64,000 bases of DNA from WHSW01 sp033856255 (GTDB taxonomy: Bacteria > Actinomycetota > Thermoleophilia > Solirubrobacterales > 70-9): NCBI GenBank assembly GCA_033856255.1, contig JAWVFH010000054.1, positions 1 to 64,000 on the forward strand. The letters run 5' to 3'. Positions within the stretch are counted from its first letter, which is position 1. Every line of letters starts with the position of its first letter. Position numbers and translations under genes: made by a program. The notes below the pieces were generated by a model. That model was not told the origin of the DNA, searched no databases, and was given only the letters and a program-made list of their open reading frames with translations. This document shows positions 23,681 to 31,209 of the stretch, in pieces.

Positions 23681-24387
23681 AGGCGAAGCGCGTCCGCAAG
23701 CTCGATCCCGAGGGTCCGCTGGTCGAGAACGCCGCCCGGATCGTGCGGGTGCGCCTGGATGAGCTGCGGTCGTTCGCCCCCGCGGTCCTGCGGCCGGAGA
23801 GCGCAACCGAGCAACACGACATGCGGATCGCCGCCAAGCGGCTGCGCTACGTGCTCGAGGTAACCGGGTTCTGCTTCGGCGCGGCCGCCGACACGGCGCG
23901 GCGGCGGGCGCGCGACATCCAGGACGTGCTCGGCGACCTCCACGACTGCGATGTGATGCTGCCGCTGGTCTCAGACCACGTCCAGCACCTGCGCAGCGCC
24001 GACGCAGCGATCGTCCTCGAACGTGCCGGTGCCGCCCGCGAGCTCGACCCTTCGCTGGTCACCAGAGCACCGCACCGGACCTCCTACCGGGGGCTGGAGG
24101 TGCTCGCCGTTCACACCGAGGCGCGGCGAGGGCTGCTGTTCCAGCGTTTCGTCGAGCTCTGGGGCGAGCTCGAGCGGGCGGGAACCTGGGAGCGCCTCGA
24201 GCGGGCGATCGAGCGCAAGGTAGGGGAGCTGCGCGAGCGTCAGGCAGCGATCGAACGCGCCGAACGCGCCCAGCACGAGCTCGAGGCCGCCGAGCTCGCC
24301 GAGCGCGAGGCCGCCGCACGCGCGCGCCGGGCGGCTGAGGCGCTGGCGGAGGCGCGCCGGATGCGGGAGGGACCGGGCGCTCCGTAA
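23677..24387 (+). CDS. CHAD-domain protein, C-terminal half of a split domain
   Basis: A 236-residue protein starting with GTG 23677 in the stop of the previous ORF. It carries the second-repeat signature QHDMRIAAKRLRYVLEVTGF near residue 47 and DIQDVLGDLHDCDVMLPLV, the block that normally ends a complete CHAD domain. An N-terminal piece (VRVRLDELRSFAPAVLRPES) matches the connecting helices. The last 70 residues form a highly charged helix (RERQAAIERAERAQHELEAA..., rich in Glu, Arg and Ala), probably a coiled coil. Coupled translation with the first half suggests a fixed 1:1 complex. Polyphosphate binding is inferred from the family and from ppx and ppk nearby. Confidence 0.82.
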   Translation: MKAKRVRKLDPEGPLVENAARIVRVRLDELRSFAPAVLRPESATEQHDMRIAAKRLRYVLEVTGFCFGAAADTARRRARDIQDVLGDLHDCDVMLPLVSDHVQHLRSADAAIVLERAGAARELDPSLVTRAPHRTSYRGLEVLAVHTEARRGLLFQRFVELWGELERAGTWERLERAIERKVGELRERQAAIERAERAQHELEAAELAEREAAARARRAAEALAEARRMREGPGAP

Positions 24388-24415
24388 CGAGTACCGCCGT
24401 GTTCGTGGGGGTACG

Positions 24416-25810
24416 GTGACCGACGTGGCAGGAAGACGCAGCTCGCCCCGACGCTGCGGCGCTCCGGCCGCGGCCCTGCTGGTCGCGCTCGCCACGGCGG
24501 CGGTGGCGAGCGCCGCGGCGCCAGGATCCGCCGGGCTCGGCGACCCGTACTTCCCCCGGGCCGGCAACGCCGGCTACGACGTCGGCCACTACGCGCTCGA
24601 CCTCAGCTACGGGCCCGAGAGCCGGACGCTGACGGCGACGGCGAAGATCACCGCGACCGCGACCGAGGACCTGAGCAGCTTCAACCTCGACTACCAGGGC
24701 CCGAGGGTGCTCTCGGTGAACGTCGCGGGGCAGAGCGCGGGCTTCGAGCGCGACGGCGGCGAGCTGGTCGTCACCCCGGCCGCCGCCCTCGCGGCGGGCA
24801 CGACGTTCGACGTCGTGGTCGCCTATCGCGGCCGGCCCGGGCCCGTGATCGACCCCGACGGCTCCAAAGAGGGCTGGGTCCCGACCGGCGACGGGGCCTT
24901 CGTCGTCGGCGAGCCGGTCGGGTCGCCGACCTGGTTTCCCTGCAACGACTACCCGACCGACAAGGCGACGTTCGAGATCCGCGTCACCGTCCCGCGGGGC
25001 ATCGAGGCGATCTCCAACGGCGCTCTGCTCGGGCGGCAGCGCCACGGCCACCACGTCACCTGGTCCTACGCCGAGGACCAGCCGATGGCGACCTACCTGG
25101 CGACGGCGACGATCGGCAACTTCCGGATCGAGCGCTCGAGCTTCATGGGGATCGATTCGCTGATCGCCGTCGACCCGCGCGAGGCGCGGGCCTCGCGCGG
25201 CCCGCTCTCGAAGATCGAGCCGATCACCCGCCTGTTCAGCAAGCTGTTCGGCCCCTACCCGTTCGGCCAGACCGGGGCGATCGTCGACCGCGCGCCGCAC
25301 GTCGGCTACGCGCTCGAAACGCAGACGCGGCCGATCTACGACCAGGCGCCCGGCGAGATCACGGTCGCCCACGAGCTCGCCCACCAGTGGTTCGGGGACT
25401 CGGTGAGCCTCGCCCGCTGGGAGGACATCTGGCTCAACGAGGGCTTCGCGACCTGGGCGGAATGGCGCTGGGACGAGGCGACCGGCGGGACGACCACGGC
25501 GACCGTGTTCAAGCGGCTGCAGCGGACGTCGGCCGCCCGCGAGGGCTTCTGGGATCCGCCCCCCGCGAACCCCGGCGGCCCGGCGGAGCTGTTCGCGAAC
25601 TCCGTCTACGTGCGCGGCGGGATGGCGCTCGAGGCGCTGCGCCAGCGGATCGGCGACAAGGCCTTCTACGCCACCCTGCGCGCCTGGGCCGCCGACCACG
25701 CGTACGGCAACGCCACGATCGACGAGTTCATCGCTCTGGCCGAGGCCCAGTCCGGCCGGCAGCTCGACCCGCTGTTCCAGAAGTACCTCTACGCATCCGG
25801 CAAGCCCTAG
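24416..25810 (+). CDS. Secreted M1-family zinc metallopeptidase
   Basis: A 464-residue exported aminopeptidase-like enzyme. GTG 24416 is followed by a signal peptide (RCGAPAAALLVALATAAVAS). The N-terminal beta domain shows YDVGHYALDLSYGPESRTL; the catalytic region has ALETQTRPIYD in place of the GAMEN exopeptidase motif, then the zinc site HELAHQWFGDSV near residue 321 with the third ligand in LNEGFATWAEW. The helical C-terminal domain of large M1 enzymes is reduced to about 100 residues. The altered GAMEN motif leaves the type of peptide cleavage uncertain. It lies 28 bases after the CHAD pair and may be co-transcribed. Confidence 0.88.
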   Translation: MTDVAGRRSSPRRCGAPAAALLVALATAAVASAAAPGSAGLGDPYFPRAGNAGYDVGHYALDLSYGPESRTLTATAKITATATEDLSSFNLDYQGPRVLSVNVAGQSAGFERDGGELVVTPAAALAAGTTFDVVVAYRGRPGPVIDPDGSKEGWVPTGDGAFVVGEPVGSPTWFPCNDYPTDKATFEIRVTVPRGIEAISNGALLGRQRHGHHVTWSYAEDQPMATYLATATIGNFRIERSSFMGIDSLIAVDPREARASRGPLSKIEPITRLFSKLFGPYPFGQTGAIVDRAPHVGYALETQTRPIYDQAPGEITVAHELAHQWFGDSVSLARWEDIWLNEGFATWAEWRWDEATGGTTTATVFKRLQRTSAAREGFWDPPPANPGGPAELFANSVYVRGGMALEALRQRIGDKAFYATLRAWAADHAYGNATIDEFIALAEAQSGRQLDPLFQKYLYASGKP

Positions 25811-25860
25811 GCCGTCGAAAAGTTCGCTTGAACATGGCGTGCAGACCCTTGCCTGATCGC

Positions 25861-25907
25861 TCGAATGGCGCCTAACTCCGCCTAGCACCCAGTTACCCGC
25901 CACTCGA
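25861..25907 (-). repeat. Dispersed hairpin element, copy 2 (inverted)
   Basis: Reading the minus strand: CGAGTGGCG, GG, TAACT, loop GGGTGCTAGGCGG, AGTTA, GG, CGCCATTCG. Stem lengths and the 2x2 internal loop equal those of copy 1 at 6342-6388; the single stem change keeps pairing as G-U. It lies between the convergent M1 peptidase and enoyl-CoA hydratase genes. A small GGGTC/GACCC hairpin (25982-25996) nearer the hydratase gene may be its terminator. Nothing else is recognised in this 214-bp gap. Confidence 0.75.
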
Positions 25908-26024
25908 CGGCAACGGTGCGATCCCGACGCCAGTGCAACGCAAAGCTTCGACTCGTCTTCCAAGTGCAATTGGCGATTTATGGGTCGTATGGACCCGAAA
26001 CTCGCCAAAGCGGCGGCGGCTCTG

Positions 26025-26828
26025 TCAGTCCGCGAAGTCCGCGGACCGCTTCTCCAGGAAGGCGCTGACCGCCTCGGGCGGCGCGACGCCGAACGTGCTC
26101 ATGATCTGCTGGCGGTCCTCGAACTCGACCGCCGCCTGCTCGGACGGCAGCTCGAGCGCGGTCCACATCCCGCGCTTGGTCAGCCGCACGCCCCACGGGG
26201 CGAGCCCGGCGATCTGCGTGGCGGCCTCGAGCGCGCGCTCGGCCAACCGGTCGTCCGGCACCATGTCGGCGACGAGGCCGATCCGCAACGCCTCGTCGGC
26301 CTCGACGCGCCGGCCGGTCAGCATCAGCTCGTGCGACCGCGAGGCGCCAATCAGCCGCGGCAGCAGCCAGCTCGTGCCCATGTCGCAGTTCGAGACGCCG
26401 ATGTTGATGAACGCGGCGCGGAAGACCGCCGACTCGGCCGCATAGCGGATGTCGCAGCCGAGCGCGAGCGCAAGCCCGAAGCCCGCCGCCGGGCCGTTGA
26501 CGGCCGCGATCACCGGTTGAGGTACCTCGCGCAGCCCCAGGATCAGCCGGGACATGTGTTCCTGATTGCCGAGCCGGTCGCGTGCCTCGTCGCTGCCGTC
26601 GTTGCCCGGCGCCGCCCTGTAGCCGCGCAGGTCCAGGCCGGCGCAGAATCCGCGCCCCGCCCCGGTCAGCACGATCGCGCGGCACGCGCGGTCGGCTGCA
26701 CTGGTGCGCAGCTCCGCTCGCAGCGCCTCGATGAGCTCGGCGTTTACGGCGTTCAGCTCGTCCGGCCGGTTGAGCACGAGTCGCCGCACGTGCGGCGCCG
26801 GCTCGTCGGCGATCACCAGCGGCGTCAT
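26025..26828 (-). CDS. Enoyl-CoA hydratase/isomerase family protein
   Basis: A 267-residue crotonase enzyme starting MTPLVIADEPAPHVRRLVLN with RPDELNAVNAE. Oxyanion-hole elements are GAGRGFCAGLDLRGY near residue 57 and NGPAAGFGLALALGCDIRYA near residue 107, followed by FINIGVSNCDMGTSWLLPRL, where an aspartate stands at the second catalytic position instead of glutamate. That pattern is seen in isomerase-type and dienoyl-CoA isomerase-like members, so the exact reaction is open. It lies antisense to its neighbours and separates ppk from the rest of the phosphate hub. Confidence 0.83.
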   Translation of the reverse strand: MTPLVIADEPAPHVRRLVLNRPDELNAVNAELIEALRAELRTSAADRACRAIVLTGAGRGFCAGLDLRGYRAAPGNDGSDEARDRLGNQEHMSRLILGLREVPQPVIAAVNGPAAGFGLALALGCDIRYAAESAVFRAAFINIGVSNCDMGTSWLLPRLIGASRSHELMLTGRRVEADEALRIGLVADMVPDDRLAERALEAATQIAGLAPWGVRLTKRGMWTALELPSEQAAVEFEDRQQIMSTFGVAPPEAVSAFLEKRSADFAD

Positions 26829-26943
26829 CGCCTAATACTTACCGTTCCGCGACCGCGATCGGCCGCGCGCGGCGCAAGCCGGGGCCCACGCCCCTGCGGG
26901 AGGTTGCGTGACGACCGACCGGCGCTAGCCTGTCAGAACGCCA

Positions 26944-29127
26944 GTGGAGCCGACCGAGATCGAGATCGCCCAGCCGGCGGGCCTCACGGACGAGCCCGCG
27001 GCGGCCGCTGCCGATCGCGGGGCTGAGGCATCGCCGGACCTCGAGGACGCGGCTCTCTACTTCAACCGCGAGCTCTCCTGGCTCGAGTTCAACGCCCGCG
27101 TGCTGCAGCTGGCCGAGGACCCGTCGGTGCCGCTGCTTGAGCGGGTCAAGTTCGCGGCGATCTGGGAGTCGAACCTGGACGAGGTGTTCATGGTCCGGGT
27201 CGCAAACCTTCAGGATCTGGTCGAGGCGGGCACCCAGGCGAGGGCGGCCGACGGGATGACCCCGACCGAGACCCTGGCTGCGCTTCGCGACGTGGTGCTC
27301 GCCCAGCGCGAGCGCCTCAGCAGCACGGTCGACCGCGACCTGCGCCCGGCGCTCTCCGAGCACGGCATCCGGGTGATCACCCCGGAGCAGGCCACCCCCG
27401 AGGAGCGCGAGGAGCTCCAAGCGCTGTTCCAGCGCCAGGTGTTCCCGGTGCTGACGCCGCTGGTGATCGGCCGCGGGCGGCCGTTCCCCTACATCTCCAA
27501 CCTCTCGCTCTCGCTCGCGGTCGTGCTCCGCGACCCGGAGAAGGACAACGAGATCCTCGCCCGGGTCAAGGTGCCGAAGGAGCTGCTGCGGCGATTCCTC
27601 TCCGTCGGCGACCGCGGTCACACCCTGGTCCCGCTCGACGCCCTGATCGCCGCCAACCTCGGCTCCCTGTTCCCGGGGATGGAGGTGCTCGAGCACACGC
27701 TCTTCCGGGTCACCCGCGACACCGACTACGACATCTCCGACGAGGCCGACGACATGCTGCAGGCGGTCGAGGAGCAGGTCCGTCGGCGGCGCTTCGGCGA
27801 GGTCGTCCGGCTCGAGCTCCACCACGAGATCAGCGAGCGGCTGCGAGACCAGCTCGTCGCCGCGCTCGGAGTCTCCGAGGACGAGGTCTACGAGATCGAG
27901 GGCCTGCTCGACCTCGCCGACCTCTGGGACCTCGTCGGCGTGCCCGGCCACGACGACCTGCGCTTCCCGCCCTTCACGCCGGTCACGCCGCCGCGGTTGC
28001 TCCTGGGCCAGGAGGGCAAGGAGAGCGACCTGTTCGCGGCGATCCGCTCCGGCGACATTCTCGTCCACCACCCCTACGACTCGTTCACGACCACGGTCGA
28101 GCGGTTCGTGAAGCAGGCTGTCTCGGACCCGGACGTGCTGGCGATCAAGCAGACCGTCTACCGGACCAGCGCCGACTCGCCGCTCGTACCGGGGCTGATC
28201 GAGGCGGCGGAGCGCGGCAAGCAGGCCGTCTGCCTGGTGGAGCTGAAGGCTCGCTTCGACGAGAGCGCCAACATCCGCTGGGCGAAGAAGCTCGAGCAGG
28301 CCGGCGTCCACGTCGTCTACGGGATCCCGGCGCTGAAGACCCACGTCAAGTGCGTGCTCGTCGTCCGCCGCGAGGGCGACGGCGTGCGCCACTACGTCCA
28401 CATCGGGACCGGCAACTACAACCCGAAGACGGCCCGCATCTACACGGACCTCGGCCTCTTCACCTCGAACCCGGATATCGGCGCCGACATCGCCGAGATG
28501 TTCAACTCGCTGACGGGCTACGCGCGGCCGCGCGACTACCGCAAGGTGCTGGTCGCCCCGTTCAGCCTCCAGAAGGGGCTGCTGGCAGAGATCGACCGGA
28601 CCATCGAGGCGCACTCCTCTGCCGCCCCCTCGCGAATTCGGCTGAAGATGAACTCGATCCTCGACGCGCCTTCGATTCGGGCCCTCTATCGCGCCTCGCA
28701 GGCCGGGGTGAAGGTGGAGATCAACGTGCGCGGGATCTGCGGCCTCCGCCCCGGCGTTCCCGGGGTCTCCGAGAACATCACCGTCACCTCCGTGGTCGGC
28801 CGCTTCCTCGAGCACTCGCGGATCTACTCGTTCGAACGCCCCGGCGAGCCCCCGAGCATCTACATGGGCTCCGCCGACCTGATGCCCCGCAACCTCTACA
28901 ACCGCGTCGAGCTGGTGGCGCCGATCTTCGACGACAAGGTGCGCGCCGAGCTCATCGACGTGCTCGACCGCTCCCTTGCCGACAACACCAACTCCTGGGA
29001 GCTGGGATCCGACGGCAGCTGGACCCGGCGGCGGCCGAACGGGTCGCCCCGCTCGGTGCAGCGCGAGCTGATCGAGCGCCATATCGAGCGCGCGGCGTCG
29101 AGCGCGGCGGTCGAGTCGGCGACCTAG
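26944..29127 (+). CDS. ppk: Polyphosphate kinase 1
   Basis: Makes long-chain polyphosphate from ATP. The 727-residue protein has the N domain start YFNRELSWLEFNARVLQLAE near residue 39, the head region, and two phospholipase-D-like catalytic domains. The autophosphorylated histidine lies in YVHIGTGNYNPKTARIYTDL near residue 483; a further block is RNLYNRVELVAPI near residue 650. GTG 26944 is the start; the first 35 residues (EIEIAQPAGLTDEPAAAAAD) are a non-conserved acidic tail. With ppx and the CHAD pair upstream it completes a polyphosphate synthesis and breakdown set next to pst. Confidence 0.95.
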   Translation: MEPTEIEIAQPAGLTDEPAAAAADRGAEASPDLEDAALYFNRELSWLEFNARVLQLAEDPSVPLLERVKFAAIWESNLDEVFMVRVANLQDLVEAGTQARAADGMTPTETLAALRDVVLAQRERLSSTVDRDLRPALSEHGIRVITPEQATPEEREELQALFQRQVFPVLTPLVIGRGRPFPYISNLSLSLAVVLRDPEKDNEILARVKVPKELLRRFLSVGDRGHTLVPLDALIAANLGSLFPGMEVLEHTLFRVTRDTDYDISDEADDMLQAVEEQVRRRRFGEVVRLELHHEISERLRDQLVAALGVSEDEVYEIEGLLDLADLWDLVGVPGHDDLRFPPFTPVTPPRLLLGQEGKESDLFAAIRSGDILVHHPYDSFTTTVERFVKQAVSDPDVLAIKQTVYRTSADSPLVPGLIEAAERGKQAVCLVELKARFDESANIRWAKKLEQAGVHVVYGIPALKTHVKCVLVVRREGDGVRHYVHIGTGNYNPKTARIYTDLGLFTSNPDIGADIAEMFNSLTGYARPRDYRKVLVAPFSLQKGLLAEIDRTIEAHSSAAPSRIRLKMNSILDAPSIRALYRASQAGVKVEINVRGICGLRPGVPGVSENITVTSVVGRFLEHSRIYSFERPGEPPSIYMGSADLMPRNLYNRVELVAPIFDDKVRAELIDVLDRSLADNTNSWELGSDGSWTRRRPNGSPRSVQRELIERHIERAASSAAVESAT

Positions 29128-29157
29128 CCGCCGATCGCCACCGTAAGGCGGTGGGGG

Positions 29158-30555
29158 ATGATCGAACTTCACGACGCGCACGGCTACTGGCTCGCTGAGG
29201 CCCCGGAGGTGGCGCCGGCGCCGGCCCTGGAGGGCGAGCGCAGCGCGGACGTGGTGATCGCCGGTGGCGGCTATACCGGCCTCTGGACCGCCTGGCACCT
29301 GAAACGGCTCGAGCCCGGGGCGAGCGTGATCCTGGTCGAGGCCGGCGCCTGCGGCGAGGGCCCCAGCGGCCGCAACGGGGGCTTCGTCAACGGCCTCTGG
29401 TTCAGCCTTCCGACCCTGCGCGACCACTTCGGTGACCGGGCCGCGATCGAGGTCGCCCGAGCCGCCCAGGGCTCGGTGGCCGAGATCGGCGAGTTCTGTG
29501 GCGACCAGGGCGTCGACGCCTGGTACCGGCAGGTGGGCTACCTGCAGGTCTCGACCGCACCCGCCTGGGACGATGCCACGGAGCCCGTGATCGCGGCCTG
29601 CCGTGAGCTTCGCGAGCCCGAGGCCTGCCAGCCGCTCGACGACGCCGCCGTTCGCGCCCGCTGCGCGTCGCCGGTGTTTCGCGGCGGCGCCCTCTATCCC
29701 GGCGCGGCGACCGTGCAGCCGGCCCGCCTCGCGCGCGGGCTGCGCGATCGCGTGCGCGACCTCGGGGTCGAGGTGTACGAGCGAACCGAGGTCGCCTCGA
29801 TGCGCCGCCGGGGCGCCGATGTGGTCGCTGAATGCGCGCGCGGACGGGTTCGGGCCCGGGCCGGCGTGGTCGCGACCGGCGGCGCGATCGCGGGCCTGCC
29901 GCGGATGCGCCGGCGGCTGACCCTGACCTCGAGTCACATCGCGATCAGCGAGCCGGTGCCGGAGTTGCTCGACGAGATCGGCTGGACGGGCGGCGAGTGC
30001 ATCACCGATTCACGGGCGATGATCCACTACTTCCGGACCACCCCGGACGGGCGGATCGCCTTCGGCTGGGGCGGGGGACGGGTCGGCTTCGGGGCGCGGA
30101 CCGACGGGCGTAACGAATGCGACCCGGCGGTGATCGAGCAGCTGCGCGGCCACCTGCTGCGCTTCTTCCCCGGCCTCGCGGGCCGCCGGCTGACCCACGC
30201 CTGGGGCGGGCCGATCGACGTCTCCCCCAGCCACCTACCGCTGATCGCCGAGCTCCAGCCTCGGGTCCACTGCGCCTTCGGCTACACGGGCCACGGCGTC
30301 GGCCCCTCGCACATGCTCGCCCGCTCGCTCGCCGCCCTGGCGCTCGAGCGCAGCGACGAGACGACCCGGCTCGCCTTCGTCGACCCGCCGGTCCAGCGCG
30401 TCCCGCCCGAGCCCTTCCGCTACCTCGGCGGCTCGGTAATCCGCCGCGCGATCCTGCGCCGCGAGGAGGCGCTGGAGCGCGGCGAGCGCCCCGGGCCCCT
30501 GACCCGGGCGGTGGCGGGCATCCCGGAGCGAATCGGCATCCACATCGGGCGCTGA
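29158..30555 (+). CDS. FAD-dependent amine oxidoreductase (DAO/PuuB-like)
   Basis: A 465-residue flavoprotein of the D-amino-acid oxidase superfamily. The FAD dinucleotide fold is ADVVIAGGGYTGLWTAWHL near residue 38, with the acidic ribose-binding end VILVEAG; the GPSGRNGGFVNG segment is characteristic of gamma-glutamylputrescine oxidase and related enzymes. A C-terminal motif CAFGYTGHGVGPSHMLARSL closes the FAD site. The probable substrate is an amine or amino-acid derivative; the polyamine genes nearby favour a putrescine derivative, but this is inference. ATG 29158 directly follows GGTGGGGG. A strong terminator ends the gene. Confidence 0.85.
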   Translation: MIELHDAHGYWLAEAPEVAPAPALEGERSADVVIAGGGYTGLWTAWHLKRLEPGASVILVEAGACGEGPSGRNGGFVNGLWFSLPTLRDHFGDRAAIEVARAAQGSVAEIGEFCGDQGVDAWYRQVGYLQVSTAPAWDDATEPVIAACRELREPEACQPLDDAAVRARCASPVFRGGALYPGAATVQPARLARGLRDRVRDLGVEVYERTEVASMRRRGADVVAECARGRVRARAGVVATGGAIAGLPRMRRRLTLTSSHIAISEPVPELLDEIGWTGGECITDSRAMIHYFRTTPDGRIAFGWGGGRVGFGARTDGRNECDPAVIEQLRGHLLRFFPGLAGRRLTHAWGGPIDVSPSHLPLIAELQPRVHCAFGYTGHGVGPSHMLARSLAALALERSDETTRLAFVDPPVQRVPPEPFRYLGGSVIRRAILRREEALERGERPGPLTRAVAGIPERIGIHIGR

Positions 30556-30560
30556 CAACG

Positions 30561-30600
30561 CGAAAGCGGCCCCGGTGGATGACCCACCGAGCCGCTTTCG
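30561..30600. terminator. Two-tier bidirectional terminator hairpin
   Basis: CGAAAGCGGC (30561-30570) pairs with GCCGCTTTCG (30591-30600), and inside it CGGTGG pairs with CCACCG. It sits between the oxidase stop and the convergent secreted-protein gene, so it can stop transcription both ways. Confidence 0.85.
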
Positions 30601-30605
30601 TTGCC

Positions 30606-30654
30606 CACCCCGCACGCCCGGAGGCGAAGCCGAGGACGTGGCGGGAGTTATTCG
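30606..30654 (+). repeat. Left arm of a 49-bp inverted repeat
   Basis: This arm and its reverse complement at 31131-31179 match at 47 of 49 positions (mismatches at 30609 and 30650). The core reads CGCACGCCCGGAGGCGAAGC then CGAGGACGTGGCGGGAGTT. It ends one base before the stop codon of the enclosed gene. Confidence 0.85.
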
Positions 30655-30655
30655 T

Positions 30656-31033
30656 CTAGCGCGAGATCGTCGCGGACGTCGCGGCCTTGCAGAAGCCGGG
30701 AACCTTGGCGGCCTTGGCGTAGAACTTGCCGGCCTTGAAGCCGGAGTTGCCGATCGACCACATCGCGTCCGGGCCGTTGGGCTGGGCGATGTCGGAGCCG
30801 ATCTTCTGGTCGACGTGGGGGTCCTGGACCGAGCCGAGCTGCTTGAACACGGTCACCTTGCGGTCGTTCTCGCAGTGGGTGGCGTCGGAGCTGTGCACGT
30901 AGCCGTAGTAGTCGCCGTTGTCGCCCATGATCGAGACCTGGCTCGAGGTCGAGGCGCCGGCGACGCCGGTCAGTGCGGTGAGGGCGACGGCGGCCGTGGC
31001 GAGGACGGTTGCGATGCGGGTCTTGCGAAGCAT
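30656..31033 (-). CDS. Small secreted protein bracketed by inverted repeats
   Basis: A 125-residue exported protein. ATG 31033 has a good AAAGGAG upstream; the signal peptide MLRKTRIATVLATAAVALTA is cut near GVAGAS. The mature part (VSIMGDNGDYYGYVHSSDAT, HCENDRKVTVFKQLG, SGFKAGKFYAKAAKVPGFCK) has two cysteines that could form a disulfide and a beta-sandwich-like pattern. Similar RKVTVFKQ / GKFYAK modules are, to my knowledge, common in exported proteins of Thermoleophilia, with unknown function. The whole gene and its leader lie between the arms of a 49-bp inverted repeat, so it may form a small movable or invertible unit. Confidence 0.78.
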   Translation of the reverse strand: MLRKTRIATVLATAAVALTALTGVAGASTSSQVSIMGDNGDYYGYVHSSDATHCENDRKVTVFKQLGSVQDPHVDQKIGSDIAQPNGPDAMWSIGNSGFKAGKFYAKAAKVPGFCKAATSATISR

Positions 31034-31130
31034 TTGTGTCTCCTTTGAGGTGGAACGAACTTGCACCTCGATATTCGCTGGCCGCAAGGCCTCTCACCAG
31101 GGCCCCAAGGGTGGAAATCGACCACCCCCT

Positions 31131-31179
31131 CGAACAACTCCCGCCACGTCCTCGGCTTCGCCTCCGGGCGTGCGGTGTG
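31131..31179 (-). repeat. Right arm of the 49-bp inverted repeat
   Basis: Reverse complement of 30606-30654 with two mismatches. It lies between the secreted-protein gene and dinB. An adjacent GGGTGG/CCACCC hairpin (31109-31127) borders it on the inner side. No target-site duplication was recognised around the pair. Confidence 0.85.
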
Positions 31180-31209
31180 AGAGTCCGGACCTCGTCTTAC
31201 GATGGCTCG

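Noticed and set aside
26839..29937. 1032-codon open frame antisense to ppk
   Set aside because: Shadow of ppk in a GC-rich genome: low complexity, rich in Arg, Asp, Gly and His, with no domain; the plus-strand Ppk is complete and conserved.
31009..31209. Upstream extension of dinB
   Set aside because: It crosses the inverted-repeat arm and the secreted gene's leader and adds non-homologous residues before the conserved polymerase start.
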